A stretch of 64,000 bases of DNA from Oleiphilus sp. (GCA_006212045.1 PZPK01000016.1:1-64000); one strand, 5' to 3'. Shown: positions 22,695-32,497, counted from the stretch's first letter. Notes: generated from the letters alone by a model not told the origin. Program-made: numbers and translations.

Positions 22695-22821
22695 AAAACG
22701 CCCAGGGGGCGGTGGCGGATAACACCCTCTGTTCGGCTTGACCACGCCTTCCGGTTTCGGCACCGGTAAAAGATGGCAAGTGACGAACTGCCTTCGGGCA
22801 CCTTGTGAATCAGGAGTGAAC
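22695..22821. other. 127-bp GC-rich gap between gp36-like and gpG-like genes
   Basis: It holds short inverted repeats (CGCCC/GGGCG near 22700, CCGGT/ACCGG near 22750-22768) but no T tract and no convincing reading frame. It may be a structured intercistronic RNA. Confidence 0.35.
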
Positions 22822-23256
22822 ATGACCGGCATCGCACTGCATTACAACATCGATATTGAACATCCGATCCGTGGATTGGATGCGCTGGCGAACGTGGACC
22901 GGTCTGCGTTGCTGACAGATATCGCTGAGCTTGTGATCGAAGATACGTTGGAAAACTTCGAGAACGAGCGTGCGCCAGACGGAACTCCCTGGATACCGAG
23001 CCAACGTGATGGCAAAACGCTACAGGACAAAGGTCATTTGCGTGACAGTTTGACGTATGTGTTGGCAATTCAGGAGAGCAATGTCGAGATCGGAAGCAAT
23101 ATGGATTATGCGGCAATCCATCAGTTTGGCGGCCATGCAGGTAAGAACCATTCTGTGAAAATCGACGCCCGGCCTTATCTGGGCTTGAATGATGACCTCC
23201 GCCAGGAGATTGGTAATACCGTTCTCTGGTATCACGAGCAGGCATTGCAGCTATGA
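22822..23256 (+). CDS. virion morphogenesis/tail completion protein (gpG-like)
   Basis: The 144-residue protein starts at ATG 22822 with CAGGAG. An upstream in-frame start at 22738 would add a non-conserved leader. Family features of phage virion morphogenesis proteins (PF05069 type) are ERAPDGTPWIPSQRDGKTLQDKGHLRDSL, YAAIHQFGGHAG and the terminal RPYLGL. Mu gpG lies before the protease; here it follows gp36. Confidence 0.85.
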   Translation: MTGIALHYNIDIEHPIRGLDALANVDRSALLTDIAELVIEDTLENFENERAPDGTPWIPSQRDGKTLQDKGHLRDSLTYVLAIQESNVEIGSNMDYAAIHQFGGHAGKNHSVKIDARPYLGLNDDLRQEIGNTVLWYHEQALQL

Positions 23257-23825
23257 GCATTACAAGCTTTTTAAACATCGTTGAATCAGCGTTCAAAGGT
23301 GGCTTAAACGGTGTCAAAACGCTGGAGCAGTCAGGTGGAACCCTCAATCCGGCCTACCTGGTTGAGCGTCAATTTTCGGCACCGGCTGTTTTCCTGGCGT
23401 TTACCGGGGCAATCAAGCCACGCGAACAGGACGAACGTGATCTAAACCAATATGGCCGCGTGATGGCCTGCCGCTTTGGTGCGATGGCGATAGGTAAACA
23501 TGCCAAGAGCCAGATTGCCGCACAGCAAATTGCCCTGACGATGGCCGAGCAGATTGTGGTGCAGCTCTACAGACAGAATTTTGGTCTCGAACATGTGGCT
23601 CAAGCCTACAACTGTAGCATTGAACAAGTGGCCGTGGGCCGCGACGGCAATACCGGACATTTGAGCTTCTGGCGAGTGACCTGGTGGCATGGTATGGCTC
23701 TGGTACCAGATGACTTGCAGTCCCTGATAGACACTTTTGACGGCTACGATGCGGACCACTTCGCACAAGACGCCGACCAACAAACTGACGCCCCGACGAT
23801 GGAGACAGAGGAAACCTACTCATGA
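23253..23825 (+). CDS. tail terminator-like protein (Mu gp37-like, DUF1834)
   Basis: The 190-residue product overlaps the gpG stop by four bases. The DUF1834 region includes VERQFSAPAVFLAF and TIAEQ-like ALTMAEQIVVQLYRQNFGLE, ending in an acidic tail. In Mu-type phages the gene precedes DUF2635 and sheath genes, exactly as here. It is thought to sit at the head-tail joint or tail terminus. Confidence 0.82.
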   Translation: MSITSFLNIVESAFKGGLNGVKTLEQSGGTLNPAYLVERQFSAPAVFLAFTGAIKPREQDERDLNQYGRVMACRFGAMAIGKHAKSQIAAQQIALTMAEQIVVQLYRQNFGLEHVAQAYNCSIEQVAVGRDGNTGHLSFWRVTWWHGMALVPDDLQSLIDTFDGYDADHFAQDADQQTDAPTMETEETYS

Positions 23826-24046
23826 GTCAACCCAAAAAAGTATTTGTGAAGCCAGCCCCCAAACGCAAACCACGCCATCCGGATATCGGCCGTAACATTG
23901 AGCCGAGCGGCGAATACATTGTGGATTCCCCCACGCTCCGTCGAATGATCCGAGACCAGGACGTGCTAAAGAGCCTGCCAAATGGCAAAACGAAGCGAGC
24001 CAAAAAGCCAGGCAGCAAACCGGCAGATAAAGGAGCCTCCGCATGA
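23822..24046 (+). CDS. DUF2635 protein
   Basis: The 74-residue basic protein has a VFVKPAPKRKPRHPDIGRNI start and a central PSGEYIVDSPTLRRMIRDQDV typical of DUF2635, always located just before the tail-sheath gene in Mu-like phages. The C-terminus is Lys-rich. It overlaps both neighbours by four bases. Role in tail assembly is unknown. Confidence 0.82.
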   Translation: MSQPKKVFVKPAPKRKPRHPDIGRNIEPSGEYIVDSPTLRRMIRDQDVLKSLPNGKTKRAKKPGSKPADKGASA

Positions 24047-25521
24047 GCAGCATCTTTTCCTTTAATAACATTTTTACCAATACCCGATTGCCCGGATTTC
24101 AGGGTGAGCTGGATCCCAGTCAGGCAAACACCGGTTCTCGCAATTGGAATTTGCTGGTTGTCGGCCAACGCCTGGCGTCGGGAGCCGTCGACGCTCTGGA
24201 CCCCGTTAGGATTACTACCGTTGCTGAAGCGGAAACAAATTTTGGCCGTGGATCCATGCTGGCGAACATGCTGAAAACTGTCTTGGATAACAACCCTGGC
24301 AATGCCGTGTGGGCAATTGCCTTAGATGATGTCGCTGGTGGCTCGGGCGGAAATGCGGCTGCCGGGAGTATCACGCTTGCGGGCAATGCCTCGCACAGCG
24401 GCCGCATCGTAGTATCGATCGCTGGCAAGGAAGTGGGCGTGGGTATGGTGGCAGGCGACACACCAAACACAATGGTTAGTCAGATTGTGGCCGCGGTGAA
24501 TGCCGCCAGTGACCTGGACGTGAATGCAGCACAAAATGGTGGCACTACTGAACAGATTGACTTTACTGCTAAACACGCGGGAGAAACCGGCAACGCGTTG
24601 GTCGTGAAGATTCGTGTGGAAGCAGCCTCGGAAGTCACAGCGCCGACGTTGACCAGCAATGGCACGATTACTTTGACAGGCGGTACCGGCAATCCCGATA
24701 TTGTTGATGTGCTGGACGTGATGGGGAGCGACTGGTATCGCTGGATGATCATGCCCTATACCGATGACACCAACCTGACCGCGCTGGAAACGGAATTGGA
24801 GAATCGCTTCTCACCTAGCAAGCAGATTGGCTGCCGCGCCTTTATTGCCTTTGCCGGAACCTACGGCGCCGCAGCAGCATTTGGTGATACGCGCAATAGT
24901 CCACATGTGAGCTGCATGGGAACAGGGTCCTCTGATACCCCGCCGTGGATCTGGGCTTCAGCAATTGCGACCGTTTGTTCAAATTCCTTGGCAAATGATC
25001 CGACCCGACAGATGCGATCACTCAAACTCAACGGCGTGAAACCTCCACGAGTGCAAGATCGGTTTATCGATACCCAGCGTGATTTGCTGCTGTTTGATGG
25101 CATTAGCACCTACACCGTTGGTAGCGATAACTCTATCTACCTGGAAGCCATTATCACGATGTACCAGGAGAACGCGCAAGGCTTGCCGGATGACAGCTTG
25201 TTGTATCTGAACACGATGGAGTGGTACGAAATGTACCGCTATGAGCAGCGTGTGCTATTTGCACCATACGCCCGTGACAAGTTAGCCGAAGACAGCCCGA
25301 CGCTGCCGAAAGGCCAGCCAATCATGACGCCAAAGAAAGCCAAAGGACTACTGGCAGACTGGTATGCCCGTTTGATGGTAGGTACCTATGGCTGGTGCGA
25401 GCAACCTGAAAACTATGAACCCCAGGTGGTCAAAAACGGCAATCGCCTGGAGATTATCGACAATCCGAACCCTGTTGAGAATAACCGACAGCAGTTCGTT
25501 CGCAGCGTAATGACTTTGTAG
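24043..25521 (+). CDS. contractile tail sheath protein (Mu gpL-like)
   Basis: The 492-residue protein forms the contractile sheath. Evidence is the N-terminal FNNIFTNTRLPGFQGELDPS, the central LVVGQRLASG and VVSIAGKEVGVGMVAGDTP blocks, and the C-terminal core PRVQDRFIDTQRDLLLFDGISTYTV, which is the conserved interlocking region of Mu-type sheaths. Length is as expected. It is followed directly by the tube gene. Confidence 0.93.
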   Translation: MSSIFSFNNIFTNTRLPGFQGELDPSQANTGSRNWNLLVVGQRLASGAVDALDPVRITTVAEAETNFGRGSMLANMLKTVLDNNPGNAVWAIALDDVAGGSGGNAAAGSITLAGNASHSGRIVVSIAGKEVGVGMVAGDTPNTMVSQIVAAVNAASDLDVNAAQNGGTTEQIDFTAKHAGETGNALVVKIRVEAASEVTAPTLTSNGTITLTGGTGNPDIVDVLDVMGSDWYRWMIMPYTDDTNLTALETELENRFSPSKQIGCRAFIAFAGTYGAAAAFGDTRNSPHVSCMGTGSSDTPPWIWASAIATVCSNSLANDPTRQMRSLKLNGVKPPRVQDRFIDTQRDLLLFDGISTYTVGSDNSIYLEAIITMYQENAQGLPDDSLLYLNTMEWYEMYRYEQRVLFAPYARDKLAEDSPTLPKGQPIMTPKKAKGLLADWYARLMVGTYGWCEQPENYEPQVVKNGNRLEIIDNPNPVENNRQQFVRSVMTL

Positions 25522-25531
25522 GAGTGACGCG

Positions 25532-25879
25532 ATGAGTATTGAAAACGTTCTGCATATTGATTTGCAAGACATCGGTCGTGTGAGTGTGGATAGCGCCTCC
25601 TTTGTACCGTCTGGCCGCGCCCATTCTTTGGAAAGTGGTGAGGAAGGTGACGTGGGATTTGGCTCGACACACCGAGCCGCCAAGCTGGACTTCAGCATCT
25701 TTAAGGTTGCAGGTTTGTCGGTGCAGCAGATCAACGACTTTAGTGGATCGATCACAATACAAACCGATGAAGGGAGTACCTATCTGATGACGGATGCACG
25801 GCTGGTCGGTGACGTGACGCTCAGCAACGGCCGTATGGGCGGCACCTTTCATTCGTTGAACTCTCGAGAGGTCGGCTAG
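25532..25879 (+). CDS. tail tube protein
   Basis: The 115-residue all-beta protein follows the sheath gene and matches the Mu gpM-type tube family: VDSASFVPSGRAHSLESGEEGDVGFGSTHRAAKLDFSIF and TLSNGRMGGTFHSLNSREV. Hexameric rings stack into the channel for DNA ejection. Confidence 0.88.
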   Translation: MSIENVLHIDLQDIGRVSVDSASFVPSGRAHSLESGEEGDVGFGSTHRAAKLDFSIFKVAGLSVQQINDFSGSITIQTDEGSTYLMTDARLVGDVTLSNGRMGGTFHSLNSREVG

Positions 25880-25881
25880 CA

Positions 25882-26271
25882 ATGAAGCATGAGTTTGACC
25901 TGCCCGATGGACCAACGCTGGATGGGGTTGCGCAAACCTGCACGGTACTCAAGGAGCTTTCTGGTGTTGATTATGCTCAATGCCTGGAGGAGGCGGAGAA
26001 AATTGTGCAAGTGCCCGTTGGCTATGACGACAAGGGCAATGCGATTTTCGAAACCCAACTTGTCGCGAGCCCCAATAAGATGGCCATGCTGGTAATGCGT
26101 AAACGTATCGCGAGGATCGGAGAGTTCAAAGCTCCAATTCCCGATTCTGTTTGGTGCAAACTCAGTGCGTCGGACATCAACAAACTGCTGGAAGAATCCA
26201 ACAACTTTGATGACGCGCTGTCTGGGGTGCAGCCGTTGGGGGAAGCGCACTCCGGCTCGCCCGAGACCTGA
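25882..26271 (+). CDS. tail assembly chaperone (Mu gp41-like) with probable frameshift extension
   Basis: The 129-residue product coats the tape measure during tail assembly. A G5 run at 26238-26242 lies near its end. In the -1 frame the reading continues as LIQAANRLSRCSANSRAELL and onward to TGA at 26376-26378, overlapping the tape-measure start. This fits the conserved short/long chaperone pair of contractile tails. The -1 frame opens only after a stop at 26211-26213, so the shift must occur between there and 26271. Confidence 0.82.
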   Translation: MKHEFDLPDGPTLDGVAQTCTVLKELSGVDYAQCLEEAEKIVQVPVGYDDKGNAIFETQLVASPNKMAMLVMRKRIARIGEFKAPIPDSVWCKLSASDINKLLEESNNFDDALSGVQPLGEAHSGSPET

Positions 26272-26370
26272 TTCAGGCGGCCAACCGCCTCAGCCGTTGT
26301 AGCGCGAATTCGCGTGCTGAACTGCTGACTCTGACTGTCCGCCAGCTACTTCAATATATAAGGCACAACC

Positions 26371-28155
26371 ATGAGTGAGCATTCGCTTGATGCCAGTGTC
26401 ATCGTTGACCTGGATGGCAACCTAAGACAGAACGCCAAACGATTCCAGCAGGCCTTGGGTACGATGAGCCGAACTGGCGGCCAGCATCTGACACGCCTGC
26501 AACGTACGACCGCCCGATTGGACCGCGTGATGGGCAGATTGGGTAACCGTTGGGTTGCCCTAGCCAGTGGTGGTACCGTCGTGGCGGCAGGCAGACAAGT
26601 GCTGGACTTTGACGCCAAGTTGCTACGCATGCAAACCAGTGCGCGAATGAGTGATAAGCAAGCCGCCAGCCTGAAGGAGCGCTTGCAGGAGATTGCCAAC
26701 TCAGACGATATTCGCGTACCGATAGATGACTTGACTGATGCGGTCGCGCAGTTCCTGGATAAGACCGGCGATACAGATTACGCGCAGGCGCAGTTGCACA
26801 ACATTGGCATGATGATGCAGGGCCTGGGTGTTGAGGCTCGCTCAGCCGGTTTACTGTTGGCCCAATTTTGGGAGGATGGCATACAGGATCCGGCACACGT
26901 CGAGGCACTGATGGATCGCTTGTTTTATCAGTTTAGTCAGGGCTCGGTATCTGTTGCCGATATTGCGCGAGTGTCCTCCGAGTTGTTTTCGACCGTGCGT
27001 CGTCAGGGGCCTGACGCGATTGCCGAAATTGGCGCACTGGCCCAGGTGTATGCCAAGACGGCGGGGAATGCGAGCAAGGCGCAGACGTCGCTCAAAGCGA
27101 CGGTGCGTATCCTCGACAATGCTAAAAAAGCGGCGATCATTGACAAGGCGCTTGTCAGTGCTGGCCTGGAACCCATTCGCCAGGCAGACGGTATGATCCG
27201 GTCTTTGCCAGAACTATTACTCGACATCACCAAGGTTGCCAAAGATTCTGCACCAGTACTCAGTAGCATATTCGATGGCGAAGCCTTCGATGGTTTGAAG
27301 TCTTTACTCGACCCCAAGAACAAGGCCCTGTTGATGGATATGGTCAACGGCACGGTCGAACTCAACTTGACGCAGCGCGCTTCAATTCGCAACGCAGGTA
27401 GTGCCGCTGCGGCTCTGACCAGTTTGCGTAACGTGGCGCGAGAATTCGCTGACACACAACTATCCGGCCCTATCCAGGAGCTGGCCGATTCCCTAAATGA
27501 TTTAGGCAGTGAGCGCTTGATGGAAGTACTGGATACTGCGCTGGAAGTTGCCGCGGCATTAGGTATGGTCCTGGTGGGTTACAAAGCGCTGCGCGCAGGA
27601 ACCAACGTGTATCAGGGAGCCAAGTCACTGGGAAAAGCTGGAGGAGGTCTGGCAGAGACGGCCAGCATGGCGGCTCCGATTCCTGTTTTTGTGGTGAACA
27701 ACATTTCAGGGCTTGGCGGTGGTAGCGGCGCCAAGACGCCGGGGAAAAATGGCGGCCCTGGCAAAGTTGGTAAACTAACCAAGCTGGGAAGCAAGGCGGC
27801 GATGGCAGGCTCCGGCGGACTGGCGGCAACCGGAGCTTTTTCAGTCGGATATGGCATTGGCTCGGTCTTAAATGAGGCCCTGGAAGGGACGGCATTTTAT
27901 GATTGGCTGGGTGCGAGCATTGCCCGTGCAATGGCGCTTGGCAGTGATGATGCTAGGGCCGCGGTTGATGCCAATGGTGACCGGCATCCTATCTATGGCA
28001 ATGTTGGCTGGTCTAACCCGACTGCCAAGCAAAAGGAAGTCGCGAGGGTGGAGCTAACGTTGGACCGCGAAGCCTCCAAGCTGCTAAAGCCCAAGACAGT
28101 TGAGCGTAGCGAGAAAGTGGATGTCGAAGCCTCTTCCAGTTTTGGAGGTTTGTGA
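26371..28155 (+). CDS. tail tape measure protein
   Basis: The 594-residue helical protein sets tail length. The N-terminal two thirds are helical coiled segments (NLRQNAKRFQQALGTMSRTGG, KQAASLKERLQEIANSDDIRVPIDDLTDAVAQF). A Gly/Ala-rich membrane-active region follows at about 440-510 (NISGLGGGSGAKTPGKNGGPG, SGGLAATGAFSVGYGIGS). It lies after the frameshifted chaperone pair, the canonical position. It is shorter than many Mu-type tape measures, suggesting a relatively short tail. Confidence 0.9.
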   Translation: MSEHSLDASVIVDLDGNLRQNAKRFQQALGTMSRTGGQHLTRLQRTTARLDRVMGRLGNRWVALASGGTVVAAGRQVLDFDAKLLRMQTSARMSDKQAASLKERLQEIANSDDIRVPIDDLTDAVAQFLDKTGDTDYAQAQLHNIGMMMQGLGVEARSAGLLLAQFWEDGIQDPAHVEALMDRLFYQFSQGSVSVADIARVSSELFSTVRRQGPDAIAEIGALAQVYAKTAGNASKAQTSLKATVRILDNAKKAAIIDKALVSAGLEPIRQADGMIRSLPELLLDITKVAKDSAPVLSSIFDGEAFDGLKSLLDPKNKALLMDMVNGTVELNLTQRASIRNAGSAAAALTSLRNVAREFADTQLSGPIQELADSLNDLGSERLMEVLDTALEVAAALGMVLVGYKALRAGTNVYQGAKSLGKAGGGLAETASMAAPIPVFVVNNISGLGGGSGAKTPGKNGGPGKVGKLTKLGSKAAMAGSGGLAATGAFSVGYGIGSVLNEALEGTAFYDWLGASIARAMALGSDDARAAVDANGDRHPIYGNVGWSNPTAKQKEVARVELTLDREASKLLKPKTVERSEKVDVEASSSFGGL

Positions 28156-29369
28156 TGAGCTGGATAGACCAACTGTTACCGGCCAGCTTTGGCGGCCAGC
28201 CTTTCTTCGTGGATGTGGGCAGCAGTGGTGGCTTTGGTCGCCGCTATGAGCTGACCAACTACCCCTTTAGCGATCGCTTCGATGTGGAAGATCTGGGCCG
28301 CGAGAATAGCGTGATGAAGATTCGGGCGTTCCTGTTGGATGACGGCCAGGACAGTTTGGATCGTCGGCACGATGCTTTGGTGGCCATGATCGATGCAGGC
28401 GAAAACACGCTGGTACACCCTCGACTGGGCCAAATGCGTGTATTGCCAGGGCGTTGCACCTATACGTTTGTGGCTGGCCGGATACGCTATGACCTGGAGT
28501 TTTTGCCGCCACAGAATGCACCAATAAGAAGTGAGCAAACCGAAACCTCCGCTCAGGTTGATGCCGCTGCAACCGCTGCCCAAGAGACCGTACAGTTGGA
28601 GGCGGCCGAACAGCTGCAAACTGATCAGCGCAACCTGTTGGAGGCGGTACAGGAGCAGGTACATGTAGCCCTGGATACCGTGCGGGAAGTGAATGGCAGT
28701 ATCGATGCCGCTTTAGCTCCAGTGTCGGAACTGGCGTTAACGATTGATGCGATCGGAGATCAGGTGGTGGACCTGATTCGCACACCTTCGGAGCTAATCA
28801 ACCGAATGGCTTCCCTCTATGACAATGTGCTCACGCTGAATGACGATATTGACCAGGCACTGGTGAGTGTTCGCGGCTTGAAGATTGACCGCGACTACAG
28901 TGAGCCAGTTGGCCTGACCGCGCAGTTGCGCCAGCAAAACCAACAGGCCCTGGATGCGGCCACCAATACCGCACTGATCGCCTCGAGCGCTCGTTTGGTA
29001 GCCGCAAAAAGCGCCCGGTTAGACGTAAACAGCAATGCGGATTCTCCCTTTGATAGCTACGGCCATGCCGTGGCGGTGAGAGATGAACTGTTGGCGCTGA
29101 TTGACCAGGTGTTGCCCATTGTCGGCCACGCGAGCTATGCCGCATTACTGGCTCTTCGCAGCCAGATATACCAACACATTGACGCTCATGGCATGCGCCT
29201 ACCGCGTATTGAGCGGGTGCAATTTGGCCAGGGTTTGCCCGCCTGGGCGATCGCACATCAGGTGTATGGCGACGCCCGGCTGATGGATGACCTGGTGCGC
29301 CGAAACCAAATTGCCCAACCGTGTTATATCGCCGCCGACACTGAACTGGAGATACTGCGCAATGCGTAA
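28155..29369 (+). CDS. DNA circularisation/baseplate hub protein (Mu gpN-like)
   Basis: The 404-residue product has the N-terminal domain FVDVGSSGGFGRRYELTNYPFSD...HPRLGQMRVLPGRCTYTF of the DNA-circularisation (gpN/gp42) family. The C-terminal half is helical and ends with a LysM-like LPAWAIAHQVYGDARLMDDLVRRNQI segment. It belongs to the baseplate next to the tape measure. ATG 28155 overlaps the previous stop (TGATG). Confidence 0.88.
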   Translation: MSWIDQLLPASFGGQPFFVDVGSSGGFGRRYELTNYPFSDRFDVEDLGRENSVMKIRAFLLDDGQDSLDRRHDALVAMIDAGENTLVHPRLGQMRVLPGRCTYTFVAGRIRYDLEFLPPQNAPIRSEQTETSAQVDAAATAAQETVQLEAAEQLQTDQRNLLEAVQEQVHVALDTVREVNGSIDAALAPVSELALTIDAIGDQVVDLIRTPSELINRMASLYDNVLTLNDDIDQALVSVRGLKIDRDYSEPVGLTAQLRQQNQQALDAATNTALIASSARLVAAKSARLDVNSNADSPFDSYGHAVAVRDELLALIDQVLPIVGHASYAALLALRSQIYQHIDAHGMRLPRIERVQFGQGLPAWAIAHQVYGDARLMDDLVRRNQIAQPCYIAADTELEILRNA

Positions 29370-30396
29370 AGTAAGCCTGAGCATAAACGGAACCCGCTAC
29401 CTGGACTGGCACTCGATGACCGTGATTCGATCGCTGGAGCACTTGCCCTGGCGCTTTGAGGCGGAAGTGCGTAATGGTTGGCAGGACGATGCCAAGCGTC
29501 GCATTCGCCGCGGCGATGCGGTGCAGGTCAAGTACGGGGAAGAGGTATTGATTACCGGCTATGTCGACGAAGTCCTGGCGGATTACGATGCCCACTCGCA
29601 TCAGTTGACGATTATGGGTCGATCAAAGCTGGGCGACCTGGTGGACTGCACAGCGAGCGGCGAAAGCAGCAATCAACAAAGCTTGGCAAAAATCGCAAAG
29701 GCACTGTGCAAGCCCTTTGGGATTGAGGTGGTAGACCATGCCAAGAAGAACAAGCCTTACGTCCAACATGTGGTTACCGCGGGTGAAGGCGTGATGGATT
29801 ATCTGGAAGAACGATCCCGCATTCGCGGTGTGCGGTTGTCGGACAGCCCGGAAGGCAACCTGCACATCGTCGACAAGCCTCAGCACCGGAGTGAGACCGC
29901 GCTGGTGCTGGGCCGGAATATTCTCAGTGCGACCAGCCAGCGACGGGCCCAGAGTCTGTATAGCAATTATGTAATCTTGGGAGAGTTTGGTGGGTTATCC
30001 GCTGGATCTGCTTCGCAAAAAGTGCAAATAAACGCTGAGGTAACTGACCCTTTTGTTAAGCGCCACCGGCCCTTGTTCATTAATACCGCAACCAGTGTCG
30101 ATGATGAAGACGCCGCGACCCGCGCCGAGATCCAGAAACGGGTGCACCGCAGCCGCGCGGAACGCCATACCTATACCGTAAAAGGCTGGACCCAGGACAA
30201 CGGCCGCACCTGGTTGCCGGGCATGCTGGTGGCGGTACGCGATGCCTATACCGGCGTGCAGGAAGACTTGTTGATTATGGAAAGCCGCCTGACCCTGGGC
30301 GAGGATGGTGAGACCAGCGAGTTGCTGATGATGCCCAAATATGCCGTGGAACGTGCCCCGGTACCGGAAGAGGACAACGAAGAGTTTACGCTATGA
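29362..30396 (+). CDS. baseplate hub protein (Mu gpP-like)
   Basis: The 344-residue protein starts at ATG 29362 inside the last codons of gpN (ATGCGTAA). Mu gpP features are RKVSLSINGTRYLDWHSMTVIRSLEHLPWRFEAEV, GDAVQVKYGEEVLITGYVDEV and a C-terminal LPGMLVAVRDAYTGVQEDLLI. It forms the central hub ring holding the spike. Confidence 0.9.
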   Translation: MRKVSLSINGTRYLDWHSMTVIRSLEHLPWRFEAEVRNGWQDDAKRRIRRGDAVQVKYGEEVLITGYVDEVLADYDAHSHQLTIMGRSKLGDLVDCTASGESSNQQSLAKIAKALCKPFGIEVVDHAKKNKPYVQHVVTAGEGVMDYLEERSRIRGVRLSDSPEGNLHIVDKPQHRSETALVLGRNILSATSQRRAQSLYSNYVILGEFGGLSAGSASQKVQINAEVTDPFVKRHRPLFINTATSVDDEDAATRAEIQKRVHRSRAERHTYTVKGWTQDNGRTWLPGMLVAVRDAYTGVQEDLLIMESRLTLGEDGETSELLMMPKYAVERAPVPEEDNEEFTL

Positions 30397-31004
30397 AGTT
30401 TATGGATCGTGTACAGCTAGCGCTGCGTCTGATCGCGAACCGCAGTGTACAAACGGCAGACAAGTATGTGTCGGGTGTGCATGTGGTGCAAACCCAACGC
30501 AACACGCGTGAAGGGGCGCAGGAGTTGGAACACGTTGAGCCGTTCGGTTTTGCCAGCCGCCCAGGTAACGGCGCGGAGCATATTGTGCTATCGCTGGGCG
30601 GGGATCGCACCCAGAGCGTGGTGATCATGGCGCACAACCGGCAGTACAAATTCGCACTCAACGAAGGCGAGATGGCCATCTACAACGAATTTGGTGATCA
30701 CGTGCATTTAAAGGACAACGGCGAGGCGCACGTGAAGGCCAGCACCAAGGTATTTGCGGAAACGCCTTTATTTGAGACCAGTGCGGATTGCCTGATTGGG
30801 GGCAATCTGGTGGTGAACGGTACTTCACAGTTGAAGCAAACGACGACCGTTGAAGCGGGGAACTTTGTGTGCGCAGCGTCTGCGATATTCAATTCACCAG
30901 CCGGGTTTGTGGCAGGCATCACGGCCAACGGCACCAACATTGGAGAATCACACGATCACACTTATGGTAACGAGGGTGATGGCTCAACAGGACCAGTACG
31001 ATGA
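30393..31004 (+). CDS. baseplate spike protein (Mu gp45-like)
   Basis: The 203-residue protein forms the trimeric membrane-piercing spike. An OB-fold N-terminus (HVEPFGFASRPGNGAEHIVLSLGGDRTQSVVIMAHNRQY) leads into a beta-helix and ends in SHDHTYGN. That HxH motif at the tip binds an iron ion in Mu gp45 and P2 gpV. Confidence 0.9.
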   Translation: MKFMDRVQLALRLIANRSVQTADKYVSGVHVVQTQRNTREGAQELEHVEPFGFASRPGNGAEHIVLSLGGDRTQSVVIMAHNRQYKFALNEGEMAIYNEFGDHVHLKDNGEAHVKASTKVFAETPLFETSADCLIGGNLVVNGTSQLKQTTTVEAGNFVCAASAIFNSPAGFVAGITANGTNIGESHDHTYGNEGDGSTGPVR

Positions 31005-31426
31005 CACATGTATTAGACATGGGATTCACACGTAATTTGAACCGAGGCGACCTGGCACCGCAGGCGGCCGTTGAATGTAGCGGTGACTTTATCGCCAATG
31101 CGATCAAGACCAGTTTGTTTACCAACCGGCGCGATGCGGGTTTGCAGGCCGGTGGCTGTTGGTCGGACATGTTATACGAGGATAGTTTTGGCTCGCTGTT
31201 GTGGACCAAACAACGCGAGAAGCTAACCGGAAAGTTGCTGATAGAGCTGGACCAGATCTGTCGTGATGCCTTGCGTTGGATGGTGGTGGAAGGCCATATC
31301 AAGGCGATAGATGTGGCTGTTGAAGAGTCCGGACCAAGAGCGATAACGATTACGGTAACAGCGCATTTGAACAACGACCAGACGCAAACACGCACCGAGG
31401 AATATGTGCTGCAGGAGGTGAATTGA
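31001..31426 (+). CDS. baseplate wedge protein (Mu gp46-like)
   Basis: The 141-residue protein has the gp46 pattern LFTNRRDAGLQAGGCWSDMLYEDSFGSLLWTKQREKLTGKLL, corresponding to the gp25/gpW wedge family. It overlaps gp45 and gp47 by four bases or fewer. Confidence 0.88.
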   Translation: MTHVLDMGFTRNLNRGDLAPQAAVECSGDFIANAIKTSLFTNRRDAGLQAGGCWSDMLYEDSFGSLLWTKQREKLTGKLLIELDQICRDALRWMVVEGHIKAIDVAVEESGPRAITITVTAHLNNDQTQTRTEEYVLQEVN

Positions 31427-32490
31427 TGGCCTTGGAAATCCCTACCCTTGATGAAATTCGGAATAACCTGGCAAATGATTATGAGCTGCGCTATCAGCAA
31501 GCCGGGATAGACGTTGACGCACATACTCGCGGTACCGGGCATACAGAGAAAGTGAATGCGATCGCCGCGCTAGCATTCGGTTTGCGATTGAACCAGAAGT
31601 ACATCGTCGAGCAGTTGTTTGTTTCGACCATGTCTGAAGAGGTGTTGCTGAAGACCGGTGCGGAGCTGGGTGTGGTACGTATTCCACCAGCGTATGCCCA
31701 AGGCAATGTGGAATGTACCGGCACCAATGGTGTCACGATTGCTGCTAGCTCGGTGCTGTCGCATGCCAGTGGTGGGCAGTATCGTGTTGTAACGGATACG
31801 GTGATCGCCGGAACGACTACTGTTCCGATAATCGCCCTTGAACCAGGTGTTAATGGAAATTTAAACGCTGCTGAAACACTTAATTTTACCTCGCCTATTG
31901 CCGGAGTAGATAGTGAAGCTGCGGTGGATGGATCCGGCCTGACAAGTGGTGCCGATATTGAGCCATTGGAGCGTTATCGTGATCGAGTGCGGGTACGCCG
32001 AAAAGAACCACCGATGGGTGGCAAGTATCATGATTATGTGGCCTGGGCGAAGGCGGCCTCGGTGGATGTAACGCGTGCTTGGGTGTCGGCACATGAAAAC
32101 CAGGTGGGACAGATTATTGTGCGCTTCGTGGCGGAGAATCTGGCGAATCCGATTCCTACGCCCGCGTTGATCACCACCGTGAACGACTACATCCAGACCA
32201 AGAAGCCGGTCGAGGCGAATGTACTGGTACAGGCACCTAGCGAGTTGCCGTTGGATCTGATCTTTACAGACCTGGTACCGAATACTCAAGATGTACAGGA
32301 CGCCATTGTGGCGGAGCTGGAAGATCTGCTAGAGCGCGAAGTGCGTTCAGATGGCACCTTATTCTTGAACCGGATTCGGGCAGCGATCAGCAACGCACCT
32401 GGTGTTGAAGATTTTACCATTACGCTCGCTGCCAACGTGTCGATCGCAATTGATGAATATGCGGTGGTGGGTACCACCACATTCCCATAG
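31426..32490 (+). CDS. baseplate J-like protein (Mu gp47)
   Basis: The 354-residue baseplate wedge protein has an N-terminal LDEIRNNLANDYELRYQQAGID and a central GLTSGADIEPLERYRDRVRVRRKEPPMGGKYHDYVAWAKA, the baseplate_J signature, plus a C-terminal LTLAANVSI-type end. ATG 31426 has CAGGAGGTG upstream and overlaps the gp46 stop. Confidence 0.92.
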   Translation: MALEIPTLDEIRNNLANDYELRYQQAGIDVDAHTRGTGHTEKVNAIAALAFGLRLNQKYIVEQLFVSTMSEEVLLKTGAELGVVRIPPAYAQGNVECTGTNGVTIAASSVLSHASGGQYRVVTDTVIAGTTTVPIIALEPGVNGNLNAAETLNFTSPIAGVDSEAAVDGSGLTSGADIEPLERYRDRVRVRRKEPPMGGKYHDYVAWAKAASVDVTRAWVSAHENQVGQIIVRFVAENLANPIPTPALITTVNDYIQTKKPVEANVLVQAPSELPLDLIFTDLVPNTQDVQDAIVAELEDLLEREVRSDGTLFLNRIRAAISNAPGVEDFTITLAANVSIAIDEYAVVGTTTFP

Positions 32491-32497
32491 GTGATCC

